Below are positions 15,088-24,500 of a stretch of DNA of 38,713 nt, one piece after another. The notes beneath the pieces are model-generated. The model was not told the origin of the DNA, did no database searches, and was given only the letters and a program-made list of their open reading frames with translations. The position numbers and the translations under genes were made by a program. Within the stretch, counting starts at the first letter, position 1. Each line of letters opens with the position of its first letter. Source of the stretch: Spirochaetales bacterium (GTDB taxonomy: Bacteria; Spirochaetota; Spirochaetia; DAHUYW01); assembly GCA_027314665.1 (NCBI GenBank), contig DAHVAK010000147.1, positions 1-38,713 of the forward strand. Direction: 5' to 3'.

Positions 15088-17580
15088 ATGTTCAGGCTTT
15101 TTGGACGCCGAAATCGGCCCGACGAAGAGGCAATCGTTCAGGAGCGCTGGGAGACCGGCTTCGGCATGTTGAGCCGGAATCGCTTCGCCAGCGAGAGCAC
15201 GCCTGACTTTTCGAGCCACACGCGGCGGGGCGCTCTGGAGCTCTCGCTCGAGCGCAAGCACCTCTTTGCGTGGGCCATCGACCCCCTCTACCGCTATCGC
15301 GATTTTGTCCTCGAAGGGGAGCTCTCCCTGGGGGCGGAGAACGGCTACTCGTCCGCGGGATTCCTGTTCCGCTACATCAACGAGGAGAACTACTACTATT
15401 TCCTCATCTCCTCTCGCGGGTACTATCGCTTCGATCTGCTCTTCAACCGCAATCCGATCCCGCTCATCGGCTGGACTCCGCTCGCCTTCGCCGCCGAGCG
15501 CGGGGGAGTCGGAACCCTGCCTCCGCAGCTTTCGGTTCGGATCATCGTAAACGGCGACCACTTCCTCTTCTGCGTCGATGATCTCTGCGTTGCCGAGATC
15601 GACGACGACCGCCTCGACGCCGGACGCATAGCCTTCGGCGGGCAGAACTACGAGGAGCGCGACCGCGCGGTTTTCCGTCTCCATCGCATCATGGTGGATT
15701 CGCACGCCCTTGCCGTTCAGACCCACTACACGCGGTGGACGGAGGAGCTGCCTCCCTCGCCCGACGAGCGGATCGCCCTCGCGCGAACCCTCTTCGCCAT
15801 GGGCGCCTTTTCCGCCACCATCGTGCAGCTTCGCAAGATGACGAAGGTGAGGCCCCCAACCGCCGACGAGCTCTTTCTCCTTGCCGAGTGTCAAGTCAAC
15901 CTGCAGATGTACGAGCCGGCCCTCGAGAACGTCGAGAAGTCGCTCGCGCAGCAGCCCGATCGGCTCGAGGTCATCCACGAGAAGGCCAACCTTCTCTATC
16001 TCATGGACCGATTTCTCGAGCTTCGCGACTTCCTCGCGTCGCGCATGGGGGGGGTCGAGAGCTCGACGCTCTGGAATCTCTACGGTCACGCGGAGTTCGC
16101 GGTCGGCAACTGGCAGAGCGCGGGCGTCGCGTATGGGCGAGCGGCTCAGATCGAGCCGGAGATGCCGCTCTACGCAGTCAACGAGGCCCACGCCCTCGAG
16201 CGACAGGGGCGAACCTCCGAGGCGGTCGCTCGCTACCTTGTCGCCGCCCGACTCTTCCTTCGCCAGGAGGCCTACGACGATCTCGACAACACCCTGGTCA
16301 AGGTGGGGCGGCTCGACCCAGAGGCTCCAGAGGGCAGGGAGCTCAAGGGGAAGCTCGCCTTTCACTACGGGGAGTACGCGCAGGCCCAGAGCCTCTTTCA
16401 AGGGCTGATGGAGGAGGGCTATCGGGAAAGCGGCAGCCTCTATCTTCTGGGGTTGATCCTGGCGCAGGAGGGCAGGCGCGCTGAAGCGGATCCGCTCTTT
16501 GCGGAGGCAGCTGAGCAGGAGCCTGCCTATCCCCTGTTCTGGTTCCGTCTCGCGGAGAACCGCCATCTTCTCGGTCGAGATCCGGGGCCGGCCTTAGGCA
16601 GAGCCTTGGAGCTCAGCCCCGAGGATCCTTGGATTCTCAACCTCGCCGGGCAGGTTGCGCTGGAGGGGGGCAGGCTCGAGGAGGCGGAAGGGCGTCTGGA
16701 AAAGGCGCAGGCCCTTGCTCCCGCCGAAATCGACATCGGGCTCAACCTCTCCGAAGCGCGGTTCCAGGCCGGCAAGACGAAGGAGGCCTTCGCGACCCTC
16801 GGGCTCCTCGGCGACGACGCTCTGGTGCACAACCAACGCGGCAATTTCCACGCCCGCATGGGTCACCCCGGCGCGGCGGTGACCGCCTACGAGAAGGCCC
16901 TCTCCCTGAAGCACGACGACCCCATTATTATGGAGAATCTCGCTGCGGCCTGCCTCGAGTGCGATCTCGTCAGCCGGTCCGAGGAGCTTCTCGCTCGGGT
17001 CATGGAGATCGCACCCACGGTCTCGGTGCTCAATCGGATCGGCAATCTCGCCCGCTTCAAGGGGGAGTATCCCCGCGCGGAGGTTTCCTACCGCCAGGCG
17101 ATCGAGCTCGAGCCGGAGAACCTGGAGGTGCGCCTGAATCTCGCCGAGCTCTACCTCGATCGTCTGCGGTACGCCGACGCGAAGCGCCTGGCCGAAGAGG
17201 TCCTCGCTCGCGCCGAGTCGCCGGCGTCGGCGCGAGCGGGGCAGCTCCTCGCGCGCATCCGCCGCCTGACCGAGGTGCGCTACTCCTGCGCCGCCTGCGG
17301 CAGGGAGTGGTGGGCCCCGCGCCAGGTGGAGAGCTATGGGGTTCTGCGGCTTCAGGGTGAGCCGCCGGGCGAATCGCCGGCGGGCCAGTGCCCCTCCTGC
17401 GGAAGGGTCTACTGCGTGTCCTGTGCGAAGGAGAGGGTCCGGGAAAACCGGTTCGTTTGCGCCGTTTGCGGCGAGAACTTGAAGCTCACCGATGATCACT
17501 TGAAGTATCTCGTGCTGTATTCCCTCGAGGGCGCCTCGGTTGGCGATCACGCGAACGGCAGCGGCGAGGATCGCCCTTGA
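15088..17580 (+). CDS. Large TPR protein with N-terminal beta-sandwich and C-terminal zinc-ribbon region
   Basis: The 830-residue cytoplasmic protein has three parts. Residues about 45-215 look like a concanavalin/laminin-G-type beta sandwich (FVLEGELSL, GFLFRYINEENYYYFLIS, GRIAFGGQNYEERDRAVF), a fold common in secreted sugar-binding proteins. Residues about 230-720 are tandem TPR-like helical pairs, for example YRQAIELEPENLEVRLNLAE. The C-terminal 100 residues hold four CxxC motifs (CAAC, CPSC, CVSC, CAVC), enough for two zinc sites. There is no signal peptide or membrane helix. The likely role is a protein-protein scaffold; I do not recognise a characterised homologue. It diverges from pyrH, and its stop overlaps the promoter of the LolA gene. 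Confidence 0.85.
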   Translation: MFRLFGRRNRPDEEAIVQERWETGFGMLSRNRFASESTPDFSSHTRRGALELSLERKHLFAWAIDPLYRYRDFVLEGELSLGAENGYSSAGFLFRYINEENYYYFLISSRGYYRFDLLFNRNPIPLIGWTPLAFAAERGGVGTLPPQLSVRIIVNGDHFLFCVDDLCVAEIDDDRLDAGRIAFGGQNYEERDRAVFRLHRIMVDSHALAVQTHYTRWTEELPPSPDERIALARTLFAMGAFSATIVQLRKMTKVRPPTADELFLLAECQVNLQMYEPALENVEKSLAQQPDRLEVIHEKANLLYLMDRFLELRDFLASRMGGVESSTLWNLYGHAEFAVGNWQSAGVAYGRAAQIEPEMPLYAVNEAHALERQGRTSEAVARYLVAARLFLRQEAYDDLDNTLVKVGRLDPEAPEGRELKGKLAFHYGEYAQAQSLFQGLMEEGYRESGSLYLLGLILAQEGRRAEADPLFAEAAEQEPAYPLFWFRLAENRHLLGRDPGPALGRALELSPEDPWILNLAGQVALEGGRLEEAEGRLEKAQALAPAEIDIGLNLSEARFQAGKTKEAFATLGLLGDDALVHNQRGNFHARMGHPGAAVTAYEKALSLKHDDPIIMENLAAACLECDLVSRSEELLARVMEIAPTVSVLNRIGNLARFKGEYPRAEVSYRQAIELEPENLEVRLNLAELYLDRLRYADAKRLAEEVLARAESPASARAGQLLARIRRLTEVRYSCAACGREWWAPRQVESYGVLRLQGEPPGESPAGQCPSCGRVYCVSCAKERVRENRFVCAVCGENLKLTDDHLKYLVLYSLEGASVGDHANGSGEDRP

Positions 17581-17604
17581 CAAAGTGGGGCGGATCAGTA
17601 GAAT
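17577..17604 (+). promoter_or_regulatory. Promoter of the lolA-rodZ-rimO run
   Basis: Perfect TTGACA (17577-17582) overlaps the TGA of the TPR gene. A 16-base spacer leads to TAGAAT (17599-17604). Transcription would start near 17611, giving a leader of about 28 bases. Confidence 0.65.
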
Positions 17605-17638
17605 CGTTGTAAAGACTTGAAATGCACGACGTATTCAA

Positions 17639-18328
17639 TTGAAACGACTGTTTTTCTTCCTCTGTAGCTCGCTCGTGGTCCTCTTCGCTGCAGCGCCACG
17701 TCTCTTCGCGCAGGAGATCTTGACCGCGGGGCGCTATTTTGACCAGATTTCGGCGAACTACGCGCACATCGACGACTATCAGGCTCAGATCACCATCACG
17801 CAGAAAGACAATGTGATGCGAGGCACGCTGTACTACAAGAAGCCCGATCTCATGAGAATCGACTTCAGCGAGCCGGCCAACCAGGTGATTGTCACAAACG
17901 GCAAGATGCTCACGATCTATATTCCGAAGCAGAGCGCGGTCTTCCAGCAGACCCTCAAGAAGGGAAGCGGCGGAACGGGCCCCGGGATGGCAAGCTCAGA
18001 GGGCCTCCAGCTGCTCCGAAAGAACTACAGCATCGCGTATCTTGAGAACCCCAACCCTGTCCCGCTGGACCCCGGATCTTCGGAGAGGGTGGTGAAGCTG
18101 AAGCTCGAATGGCGCTCAACCGATGAAGGCTTTCGCCAGCTCGAGTTGGACATTGGGGAGAACGGGCTCATCCGCCGGATCATCGGCGTCACGGCAAACT
18201 ACGAGCGCATCCAGTTCGATTTCACTGACATCAAGACAAACGAGAACATCCCGGTCGGTCGGTTCAAGTACGATCCCCCGCAGACCGCGAACACGTACCC
18301 AAATTTCCTGTTCGTGCCCGAAAGCTAA
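17639..18328 (+). CDS. lolA: LolA-type outer-membrane lipoprotein carrier protein
   Basis: LolA carries lipoproteins across the periplasm from the inner to the outer membrane. The 229-residue product has a signal peptide (basic KRL, hydrophobic core, cleavage probably after LFA before QE) and the LolA fold pattern: a segment on an unfolded-substrate-like helix (YFDQISANYAHIDDYQAQ), then paired strands such as RGTLYYKKPDLMRIDF, and QVIVTNGKMLTIYIPKQ. The start appears to be TTG: an upstream ATG at 17622 is closed by an early stop, and no ATG or GTG would keep the signal peptide intact. No good Shine-Dalgarno sequence is visible. The RodZ-like gene follows after 14 bases. Confidence 0.82.
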   Translation: MKRLFFFLCSSLVVLFAAAPRLFAQEILTAGRYFDQISANYAHIDDYQAQITITQKDNVMRGTLYYKKPDLMRIDFSEPANQVIVTNGKMLTIYIPKQSAVFQQTLKKGSGGTGPGMASSEGLQLLRKNYSIAYLENPNPVPLDPGSSERVVKLKLEWRSTDEGFRQLELDIGENGLIRRIIGVTANYERIQFDFTDIKTNENIPVGRFKYDPPQTANTYPNFLFVPES

Positions 18329-18342
18329 AGGGGTAGGGGAGA

Positions 18343-19815
18343 ATGGAGTCACTAGGCGAAAAGCTGAGAATCACCCGGGAAGAGAAGAGCCTGTCCATCG
18401 ACCAGGTGGCGCGCGACACGAACATCGCCAAGCGCTACATCACCGCCTTGGAAGAGGAGGCCTTCTCCGAGTTTCCCGGTGAGCCCTATCTCGTCGGCTT
18501 TCTCCGAAACTACTCCGACTATCTGGGCCTCGATTCCGAGGAGCTCGTAGGTCTCTACAAGAACTTCAAGATCCAGGAGCAGCCTGTACCGATGGAGGAG
18601 CTCCTCGAATCCAAGAAGCGGCGTCCGCGGAATCTCCGCATGCTCGCCGTCGTGGCCGCGGTCGTAGCCCTCGCGGTCTTGATCTATCTCCTCGTTCCGC
18701 TCCTCGCCTCCGGGCGCGGCGAGAGCCTCGCCGGCGGCCATGCAAAGCTGGCGACGGGAGCGGACTACACCCTGAAGGACGAGATCGTCGAGCGCCCCTT
18801 CCATTCCGGCGATACGGTTATCATCCCGATCGGCGGCAAGGATTATCGCGTCAAGCTCCTCGTGACGAACGACAACAGCGTTTCCCTGGTCTATGCCGCC
18901 GGCCAGACTACGCTGAAGCTCGGCGAGGAGAAGTCCATCGATCTTACCGGCGGATCGGTCCCTGATGTGAAAGTCTACCTGCGAGATATCGATATGCGCG
19001 ATCCGTCGAAGCGGGTGGTCATCCGCTTCGATCGCTTCACCGAGTCTCCTCAGGTTCCGTCCAACGCTCAGGGGGCCGGTCAGGCCGGGAACGCGAACGC
19101 TCCGGCTGCCGATCAGAGCGGCGCGGCGCAGGGCGCGGCGGGGCAGGCCGGGGCCGGCCAAGCCTCCGGGGCGCAGCCCGCAGTCCAAACGGGCGCCGCG
19201 GCGCCGGCGGCAACCGGGGGCGGACAGGCGAGCGCCGGGGGGCAGCCGACGGGCGCCACCGCGGGCAGCGGGGTAACCGGGGGCGCGCAGCTTCCCTTGG
19301 GAGCAGCCGACAGCTCCGCCGCGGTTTCGACCGGGGCCACGGTCGGCGCGACCGCGGGGACAGGGGGGGCCGTTCCGCCCACCGCCCAGCCCGCTCCTCC
19401 CACCCCGCAGACGCCGGCTCAGCCGCAGGGCGTCGCTCCCGCAGCCGAGCATGCGCCGGCAGTCGCCGCCGCCCTGGGTTCGCCCAGACCGGTCGCCGTG
19501 CCTGAGGTGCTGCTGCAGGCAGGCGCCGCGAAACCCTTCACGCTCACCGTCGATTTCACCAGCTACTGCCTGTTCCGCTACCGCATCGATGGAGCGAGCC
19601 AGGACCAGCACTTCTATCAGAAGGGCGAGACAGCCCGGCTCGCGGCCAACTCGCGCATCGACCTGTGGGCGTCGAATGCCGGAGCCGTGAGCGCCCAGCT
19701 CGCCGGCAAGCCTCTCCTGCTCGGCAACCCGGGCGAGGTGATCGCGCAGCGGGTCATGTGGGTGAAGAATGAGGCGACCGGGCTCTATCAGCTCCAGCTC
19801 TCCTCCCTCGAATAG
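18343..19815 (+). CDS. RodZ-like helix-turn-helix membrane protein
   Basis: RodZ proteins link the MreB cytoskeleton to the cell wall machinery. The 490-residue product has an N-terminal helix-turn-helix domain of the RodZ type (residues 1-75; ITREEKSLSIDQVARDTNI and YLVGFLRNYSDYLGLD), a basic stretch KKRRPRN, one membrane helix (about 99-121), then an extracytoplasmic part. A long Ala/Gly/Gln/Pro-rich linker (about 240-385) joins this to a C-terminal beta domain (FTLTVDFTSYCLFRYRIDG onward) like the C-terminal domain of RodZ. GGGGAGA precedes the ATG. The length exceeds the E. coli protein mainly through the linker. No mreB is in the window. Confidence 0.82.
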   Translation: MESLGEKLRITREEKSLSIDQVARDTNIAKRYITALEEEAFSEFPGEPYLVGFLRNYSDYLGLDSEELVGLYKNFKIQEQPVPMEELLESKKRRPRNLRMLAVVAAVVALAVLIYLLVPLLASGRGESLAGGHAKLATGADYTLKDEIVERPFHSGDTVIIPIGGKDYRVKLLVTNDNSVSLVYAAGQTTLKLGEEKSIDLTGGSVPDVKVYLRDIDMRDPSKRVVIRFDRFTESPQVPSNAQGAGQAGNANAPAADQSGAAQGAAGQAGAGQASGAQPAVQTGAAAPAATGGGQASAGGQPTGATAGSGVTGGAQLPLGAADSSAAVSTGATVGATAGTGGAVPPTAQPAPPTPQTPAQPQGVAPAAEHAPAVAAALGSPRPVAVPEVLLQAGAAKPFTLTVDFTSYCLFRYRIDGASQDQHFYQKGETARLAANSRIDLWASNAGAVSAQLAGKPLLLGNPGEVIAQRVMWVKNEATGLYQLQLSSLE

Positions 19816-21196
19816 GACAGCGTCTCCCGGACGAGCCTTCAGCGTCGAAAACCTCGGATGCGCCAAGAACCAGGTCGACGCCGAGACCATGATCGCGGCC
19901 CTCGAGGAGGCCGGATGGCGCTACACCCCTGAGCTCTCGTCGGCCGATCTTCTCATCATCAACACCTGCGCCTTCATCGTCCCGGCGAAAGAGGAGTCCA
20001 TCAACGCGGTCATGCAGATGCGCCGTCTCTACCCCTCGAAGCGGATTCTCCTCGCAGGATGCCTCTCCCAGCGCTACGCCTCGGTGCTCTCGTCGGAACT
20101 CCCCGAGGTCGACGGGATTTTCGGAAACCGCTCACCCCGGCGGGTCGTCGAGCTGGTCGACGGGGTCATGGCGGGCAAGCGTCCCGTCTTGGTTCCCGGC
20201 GGAAGCGAGCGGGAGGCCGGCACCCGAGGGGCGGGGCAGCCTCTCCGGGGCCGCCTTCTCTCCTTTCCCGGCTCCGCCTATCTCAAGATTGCCGAAGGCT
20301 GCGCAAATCGGTGCACCTTCTGTGCGATTCCGCTCATTCGCGGGGATCTCGCGAGCCGCCCGATTGCCGAGATCGAGGCCGAGGCGGCGGAGCTCGCTGC
20401 AGGCGGCGCGCGGGAGATCGTCCTCGTCGCCCAGGACAGCGCCTCCTACGGCAGCGATCGCCCCGGCGAAAACGGCGGGGGGCTCGGGAATCTCCTCGAG
20501 CGGTTGCTTGCGATCGAGGGGGATTTCTGGCTGCGCCTGCTGTACTTTCATCCCGATCGCTTCGATCTGCGGCTTCTCGACCTCTTCACCTCTGAGCCCC
20601 GGCTCCTGCCCTACTTCGATCTTCCCTTCCAGCACGCCGCCGCTTCGGTCCTGCGGAGGATGGGAAGGAAGGGCGCAAGCGAGCCCTATCTCGAGCTCAT
20701 CGCCGCCATTCGCTCGCGTCTGCCAGCCGCCGTCATTCGCTCGACCTTTCTCGTCGGATTTCCCGGCGAGGGTGAGGAGGAGTTCGCGCAGCTCTTGCGC
20801 TTTCAGCAGCGAGCCGAGATCGACTGGCTCGGGGTCTTCCCCTATTCTCGGGAGGAGGGCACCCCCGCCTATCGGATGAAGGTTCCCGCAGAGAAGCGGG
20901 CTCGCAGGGCGGAGCTCCTGCGGCGGGTGGCGGCGGTCGAGGAGGCGCAGCTGCCGATCACGGAGCGCAGGCTTAACCGCTTCGTCGGGAAGCGGCTCGA
21001 CGTTCTCGTCGAGGAGCGGATCTCAGGCGAGCCGCTCGCGATCGGTCGCGCCTATCTCCATGCCCCGGAGGTTGACGGATCGGTGGTGGTCAGGAGCGAG
21101 GGCGAGCCCCCGGCGCCGGGTGAGCGGGTGAGCTGCGAGATCCTGCGGCGAAACGGAATCGACCTCGAGGCGATTCCCCGTCCCCTCGGCCCGTGA
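19769..21196 (+). CDS. rimO: Ribosomal protein S12 methylthiotransferase RimO
   Basis: RimO is a radical SAM enzyme that adds a methylthio group to an Asp of ribosomal protein S12. The 475-residue product has the N-terminal [4Fe-4S] cysteines Cys31 (GCAKNQ), Cys67 (NTCAF) and Cys98 (GCLSQR), the radical SAM motif CANRCTFC (Cys178, 182, 185), the IPLIRGDLASRP segment typical of RimO rather than MiaB, and a C-terminal TRAM-like region. The only usable start is the ATG at 19769, inside the RodZ-like gene (47-base overlap), with GGGTGA upstream. This gives about 18 more residues before the first Cys than usual, so the true start may be non-canonical. The gene ends convergent to the J-domain gene. 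Confidence 0.9.
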   Translation: MRRPGSISSSSPPSNRTASPGRAFSVENLGCAKNQVDAETMIAALEEAGWRYTPELSSADLLIINTCAFIVPAKEESINAVMQMRRLYPSKRILLAGCLSQRYASVLSSELPEVDGIFGNRSPRRVVELVDGVMAGKRPVLVPGGSEREAGTRGAGQPLRGRLLSFPGSAYLKIAEGCANRCTFCAIPLIRGDLASRPIAEIEAEAAELAAGGAREIVLVAQDSASYGSDRPGENGGGLGNLLERLLAIEGDFWLRLLYFHPDRFDLRLLDLFTSEPRLLPYFDLPFQHAAASVLRRMGRKGASEPYLELIAAIRSRLPAAVIRSTFLVGFPGEGEEEFAQLLRFQQRAEIDWLGVFPYSREEGTPAYRMKVPAEKRARRAELLRRVAAVEEAQLPITERRLNRFVGKRLDVLVEERISGEPLAIGRAYLHAPEVDGSVVVRSEGEPPAPGERVSCEILRRNGIDLEAIPRPLGP

Positions 21197-21212
21197 GGGT
21201 CCGAAGCGGGGA

Positions 21213-22049
21213 TCAGTTGGTGAAGCTGAGGCTCCCCTCGCGGCGTTGGAGGGCATCGCTGAGCTTGGAAGCCCCCGAAAGACGCCGATCGAGCTCAAGG
21301 GCCTTCTCGAGGTAGTAGCGGGCGTAGGGAAGGTTGTCCTGGCGAAGGTAGATCTCCGCGGTCTTCTTCAGGAGCTGGGCCGTGAACTTCTTCGGAAAAT
21401 CGAGTGTACAGAGCTTCGCGATGCAGTCGAGGTGGAAGCTGGGGTCGACGGAAGAATCCATCTTGAAGCCCACGATCCATTGCAGCCTTCGTTCCACCTC
21501 GTAGAAGAAGTGCTTGAAGTAGGGCTTCTGGAACTCAAGAACCGCAATTCGGCGCAGCAGATCGCAGGCCTGCGCGTAGCGCCCCTCTTGCTCGTAGATC
21601 TCCGAAAGGAGGTAGGCGCAGTCCATGAAGTCCTCTCGGTCGAGGTTCTCTTCCAGGACGAAGCCGCGCTCGCGCTCGAGCTCTTCGTAGAGCTCTCGGG
21701 CGTCCGCCGGGCGATCGTGCAGCAGATCGTAGAAGATGAGCTTGGCCTGGCTCTCCATGTCGTCCCGCTGGCTTTTCAGAAACTCGCGGTACTCGAACTG
21801 AAAGTCGGCCCTTCGCTTGAAGTGGTGTGTTCGATCGTACTCGGCGCGCTGCTTCGGATCGCTCAGGGTCTTGTAGGCCTGGATGAGCACTCGGGTTGCC
21901 GATTGCGATCCGTTGTCCTTCTGGACGTCGGGATGCTGCTCCTTGACGCGCTTGCGGAAGGCTTTCTTGATAGATTGGATCGATGTGTTCGGCTTGACGC
22001 CGAGAATTGCGTAGTAGTCTTCCACCGTGTCGTCCACTCCGAGCTTCAT
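21213..22049 (-). CDS. J-domain protein with TPR-like C-terminal region
   Basis: The 278-residue product starts with a J domain (about 11-75: DYYAILGV, then HPD at 39-41, and AYKTLSDPKQRAEYDR), which would stimulate the ATPase of an Hsp70. It lacks the Gly/Phe region and zinc fingers of DnaJ. Instead the rest is helical, with TPR-like pairs (CAYLLSEIYEQEGRYAQACDL-type and KTAEIYLRQDNLPYARYYLEKALEL-type segments). This suggests a dedicated co-chaperone with its own client. It is divergent from uvrD across an AT-rich gap of 83 bases. Gene symbol is not assigned because it is not DnaJ itself. Confidence 0.85.
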   Translation of the reverse strand: MKLGVDDTVEDYYAILGVKPNTSIQSIKKAFRKRVKEQHPDVQKDNGSQSATRVLIQAYKTLSDPKQRAEYDRTHHFKRRADFQFEYREFLKSQRDDMESQAKLIFYDLLHDRPADARELYEELERERGFVLEENLDREDFMDCAYLLSEIYEQEGRYAQACDLLRRIAVLEFQKPYFKHFFYEVERRLQWIVGFKMDSSVDPSFHLDCIAKLCTLDFPKKFTAQLLKKTAEIYLRQDNLPYARYYLEKALELDRRLSGASKLSDALQRREGSLSFTN

Positions 22050-22097
22050 AACTCGCTGCCGGACCCCCTCCGAGGCCGTCTCCTACGCTACCTTATA

Positions 22098-22126
22098 TTG
22101 CCCTAATATACAACCTCATAGATAAT
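22098..22126 (+). promoter_or_regulatory. Promoter of the uvrD-gatCAB run, leaderless layout
   Basis: TTGCCC (22098-22103), 17-base spacer, GATAAT (22121-22126). The uvrD ATG is 6 bases later and lacks a Shine-Dalgarno sequence. Confidence 0.5.
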
Positions 22127-22132
22127 GAGCCG

Positions 22133-24214
22133 ATGACAACCGAGCCGCCCTATCTCGAAGGGCTCAATCCGCAGCAGCGAGCGGCGGTCCTCCACGAAGG
22201 CTCTCCTCTGTTGATCCTCGCGGGGGCGGGCTCCGGCAAGACTCGCGTCATAACCGCGAAGGTCGCCTACCTCATCGAGCACAAGGGCTACGATCCCCGC
22301 TCGATTCTCGCAGTGACCTTCACCAACAAGGCCGCCGGCGAGATGCAGAAGCGGGCGAGCGAGATGGTCGAAGGGGCCTCCGGGGTCATGATCCGCACCT
22401 TCCATTCCTTCGGGGCGTGGCTCCTGCGGCGCTACGGGGCGGCGATCGGCATGCATCCCGATTTCACGATCTACGATGACGACGACATGGTGAGCCTCCT
22501 CTCCTCAGTGCGCGAGGGCTCCCCGCGCCGGGAGCTCGCGCGCTACGCGCACTGGATTAGTCGCGCCAATGACTACGCCCTCAAACCGGACGGCGATCTG
22601 CTGGCGATCTCGGCGGATCCTCACCTTGGCGAGATCTATTCCCGCTACGAGGAGCGGCTGCGGCAGATCGGGAACGCCGATTTCGGCGACCTCATCCTGA
22701 AGACCGCCGACCTTCTCGCCGCGAACCCCGAGGTCCGGGCGAAGATCCAGAGCCGCTTTCGAGCGATCCTCGTCGACGAGTACCAGGATTCGAACGTGGC
22801 CCAGTACGAGCTCTTGAAGCTCCTCGTCGGCCCCGGCTGCTACCTCTGCGTCGTCGGCGACGACGACCAGTCGATCTATCGCTTCCGCGGCGCGGAGGTT
22901 CGGAACATCCTCTCCTTTTCCGAGAGCTTTCCCGGCACGACCGTAGTTCGCCTCGAGGAGAACTACCGCTCGACGAGCACGATTCTCGCGATTGCCTCGG
23001 CGGTCGTCGCCAACAACCGCGGGAGGCTGGGCAAGCGGCTGTGGACGCAGAAGGAGGGGGGCGCCCCCGCGACCCTCGCCTATCTCGAGGATCACCAGGA
23101 GGAGGCCGAGTTCTGCGCGCGCCGCCTTTCCGACGGCAGGCTGCGCGAGACCGCCATTCTCTATCGAACCAACGCCCAGTCGCTCGCCTTCGAGACCCTC
23201 TTCGCCCGCCGGGGCATCCCCTACCGCCTGGTGGGAGCGCTGCGTTTCTACGAGCGCGAGGAGATCAAGGACGCGATCGCCCTTCTCGCCTTCATCGCGA
23301 ATCCCCGCGACGAGGTCGCCTTCCGACGGGTGGTCAACAAGCCGGCGCGCGGAATCGGAAAGGCGAGCGTCGATCGCATCGCCGCTCTCGGCCTCCAGGG
23401 CTCGGGCGACCTCGTTTCGGGCTCGCGCGCCGCGCTCGACCACCTCTCCCGGCGGGCTGCCGAGGGTCTGCGCGATTTTCTCCTTCTCGTCGACGCCTTG
23501 TCGCAGGAGCTCGAGGCGATCCCCCTCTCCGAGTTCGTGCGGAAGGCGGTCGGCGACTCCGGGCTTCTCGAGCTGCACCGGCTCCAGGATGCCATCGCTG
23601 GCAGCCAGAAGGTTCGCAATCTCGACGAGCTCGTGAACGCCGCGGTTCCCTACGGCTCCGGGCGGGAGGGGCTTGCCCTTTTTCTCGAGCACATCGAGCT
23701 CGACCGCTCTCAGATAGCCGGGGAAGACGAGGAGAGCGGCGAAAGGGTTACCCTCATCACGATGCACAACACGAAGGGCCTGGAGTTCGATCGGGTGATC
23801 GTCACCGGGCTCGACGATGAGCTCTTCCCGGGGCGGCGCGAGGAGCTCGAAGACGACCTCGAGGAGGAGCGGCGGCTGTTCTACGTGAGCATCACCCGCG
23901 CGCGACGCGAGCTCTACCTCACCTCCTGCCGCACTCGACTGGTATGGGGGCGCGTCACCGCCATGCACCCCTCGCAGTTTCTCTCGGAGATTCCGGAAGA
24001 GCTGCTGAGCATCCGGGGGAGAGTCGATCAGGAGGTCGACGAGGGCTACGAGCCCGGGAGCGCGGTCTATCACGACGACTACGGCGCTGGCGTCGTCGAA
24101 AGAAAATGGTATAATGGCCGCGAGCTCATGGTCCAGGTCGCCTTCGAATCCGGCCGAAAGCTTCAGTTTATCCCGAGATACACCCCGTTGGAGAGGATCA
24201 GTCGCGATGGTTGA
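22133..24214 (+). CDS. uvrD: ATP-dependent DNA helicase of the UvrD/PcrA/Rep family
   Basis: This superfamily 1A 3'-5' helicase unwinds DNA in repair and fork restart. The 693-residue product has Walker A GAGSGKT (31-37), motif Ia VTFTNKAAGEM, Walker B DEYQDSN (215-221), motif III GDDDQSIYRFRGA (242-254), motif IV EENYRST, and the late motifs VTLITMHNTKGLEFDRV and YVSITRAR. The C-terminus (AVYHDDYGAGVVERKW to LQFIPRYTPLERI) matches the Tudor-like domain of UvrD/PcrA that contacts RNA polymerase, which favours UvrD/PcrA over Rep. It overlaps gatC by 8 bases, tying repair and tRNA amidation into one transcript. Confidence 0.93.
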   Translation: MTTEPPYLEGLNPQQRAAVLHEGSPLLILAGAGSGKTRVITAKVAYLIEHKGYDPRSILAVTFTNKAAGEMQKRASEMVEGASGVMIRTFHSFGAWLLRRYGAAIGMHPDFTIYDDDDMVSLLSSVREGSPRRELARYAHWISRANDYALKPDGDLLAISADPHLGEIYSRYEERLRQIGNADFGDLILKTADLLAANPEVRAKIQSRFRAILVDEYQDSNVAQYELLKLLVGPGCYLCVVGDDDQSIYRFRGAEVRNILSFSESFPGTTVVRLEENYRSTSTILAIASAVVANNRGRLGKRLWTQKEGGAPATLAYLEDHQEEAEFCARRLSDGRLRETAILYRTNAQSLAFETLFARRGIPYRLVGALRFYEREEIKDAIALLAFIANPRDEVAFRRVVNKPARGIGKASVDRIAALGLQGSGDLVSGSRAALDHLSRRAAEGLRDFLLLVDALSQELEAIPLSEFVRKAVGDSGLLELHRLQDAIAGSQKVRNLDELVNAAVPYGSGREGLALFLEHIELDRSQIAGEDEESGERVTLITMHNTKGLEFDRVIVTGLDDELFPGRREELEDDLEEERRLFYVSITRARRELYLTSCRTRLVWGRVTAMHPSQFLSEIPEELLSIRGRVDQEVDEGYEPGSAVYHDDYGAGVVERKWYNGRELMVQVAFESGRKLQFIPRYTPLERISRDG

Positions 24215-24500
24215 CGATGAGACGATGGAGAATATTCTCTACCTGAGCCGCCTGGCGGTGGACGGCGGCCAGCGCAGGGAGATCGCCGGCCAGATGGAGA
24301 AGATACTCGACTACTTCACGATTCTGTCGAGGTACGATACCTCGCAGGTGAACGTCGACCTTGGCGAAGCTCTGGCGGGCGAGGCCCTACGGGCGGACGT
24401 CGCGCGCGCGGGCCTCGAGCCGAGGGAGGTGAAGAGCTTCGCCGTGCAGTTCCTTGACGGCTATTTCTCGGTACCGCGTATTCTGGAGGACGAGCAGTGA
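24207..24500 (+). CDS. gatC: Asp/Glu-tRNA amidotransferase subunit C
   Basis: GatC is the small subunit that clamps GatA and GatB together in the enzyme that converts misacylated Glu-tRNA(Gln) and Asp-tRNA(Asn) to the amide forms. The 97-residue product has the expected pattern: an N-terminal helix containing YLSRLAV, then EKILDYFTILSRYDTSQV, and a C-terminal extended part ending in GYFSVPRILEDEQ, the usual FxVPxxxE motif. The ATG at 24207 lies inside the end of uvrD with GGAG upstream. The stop overlaps the GTG of gatA. Confidence 0.92.
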   Translation: MVDDETMENILYLSRLAVDGGQRREIAGQMEKILDYFTILSRYDTSQVNVDLGEALAGEALRADVARAGLEPREVKSFAVQFLDGYFSVPRILEDEQ

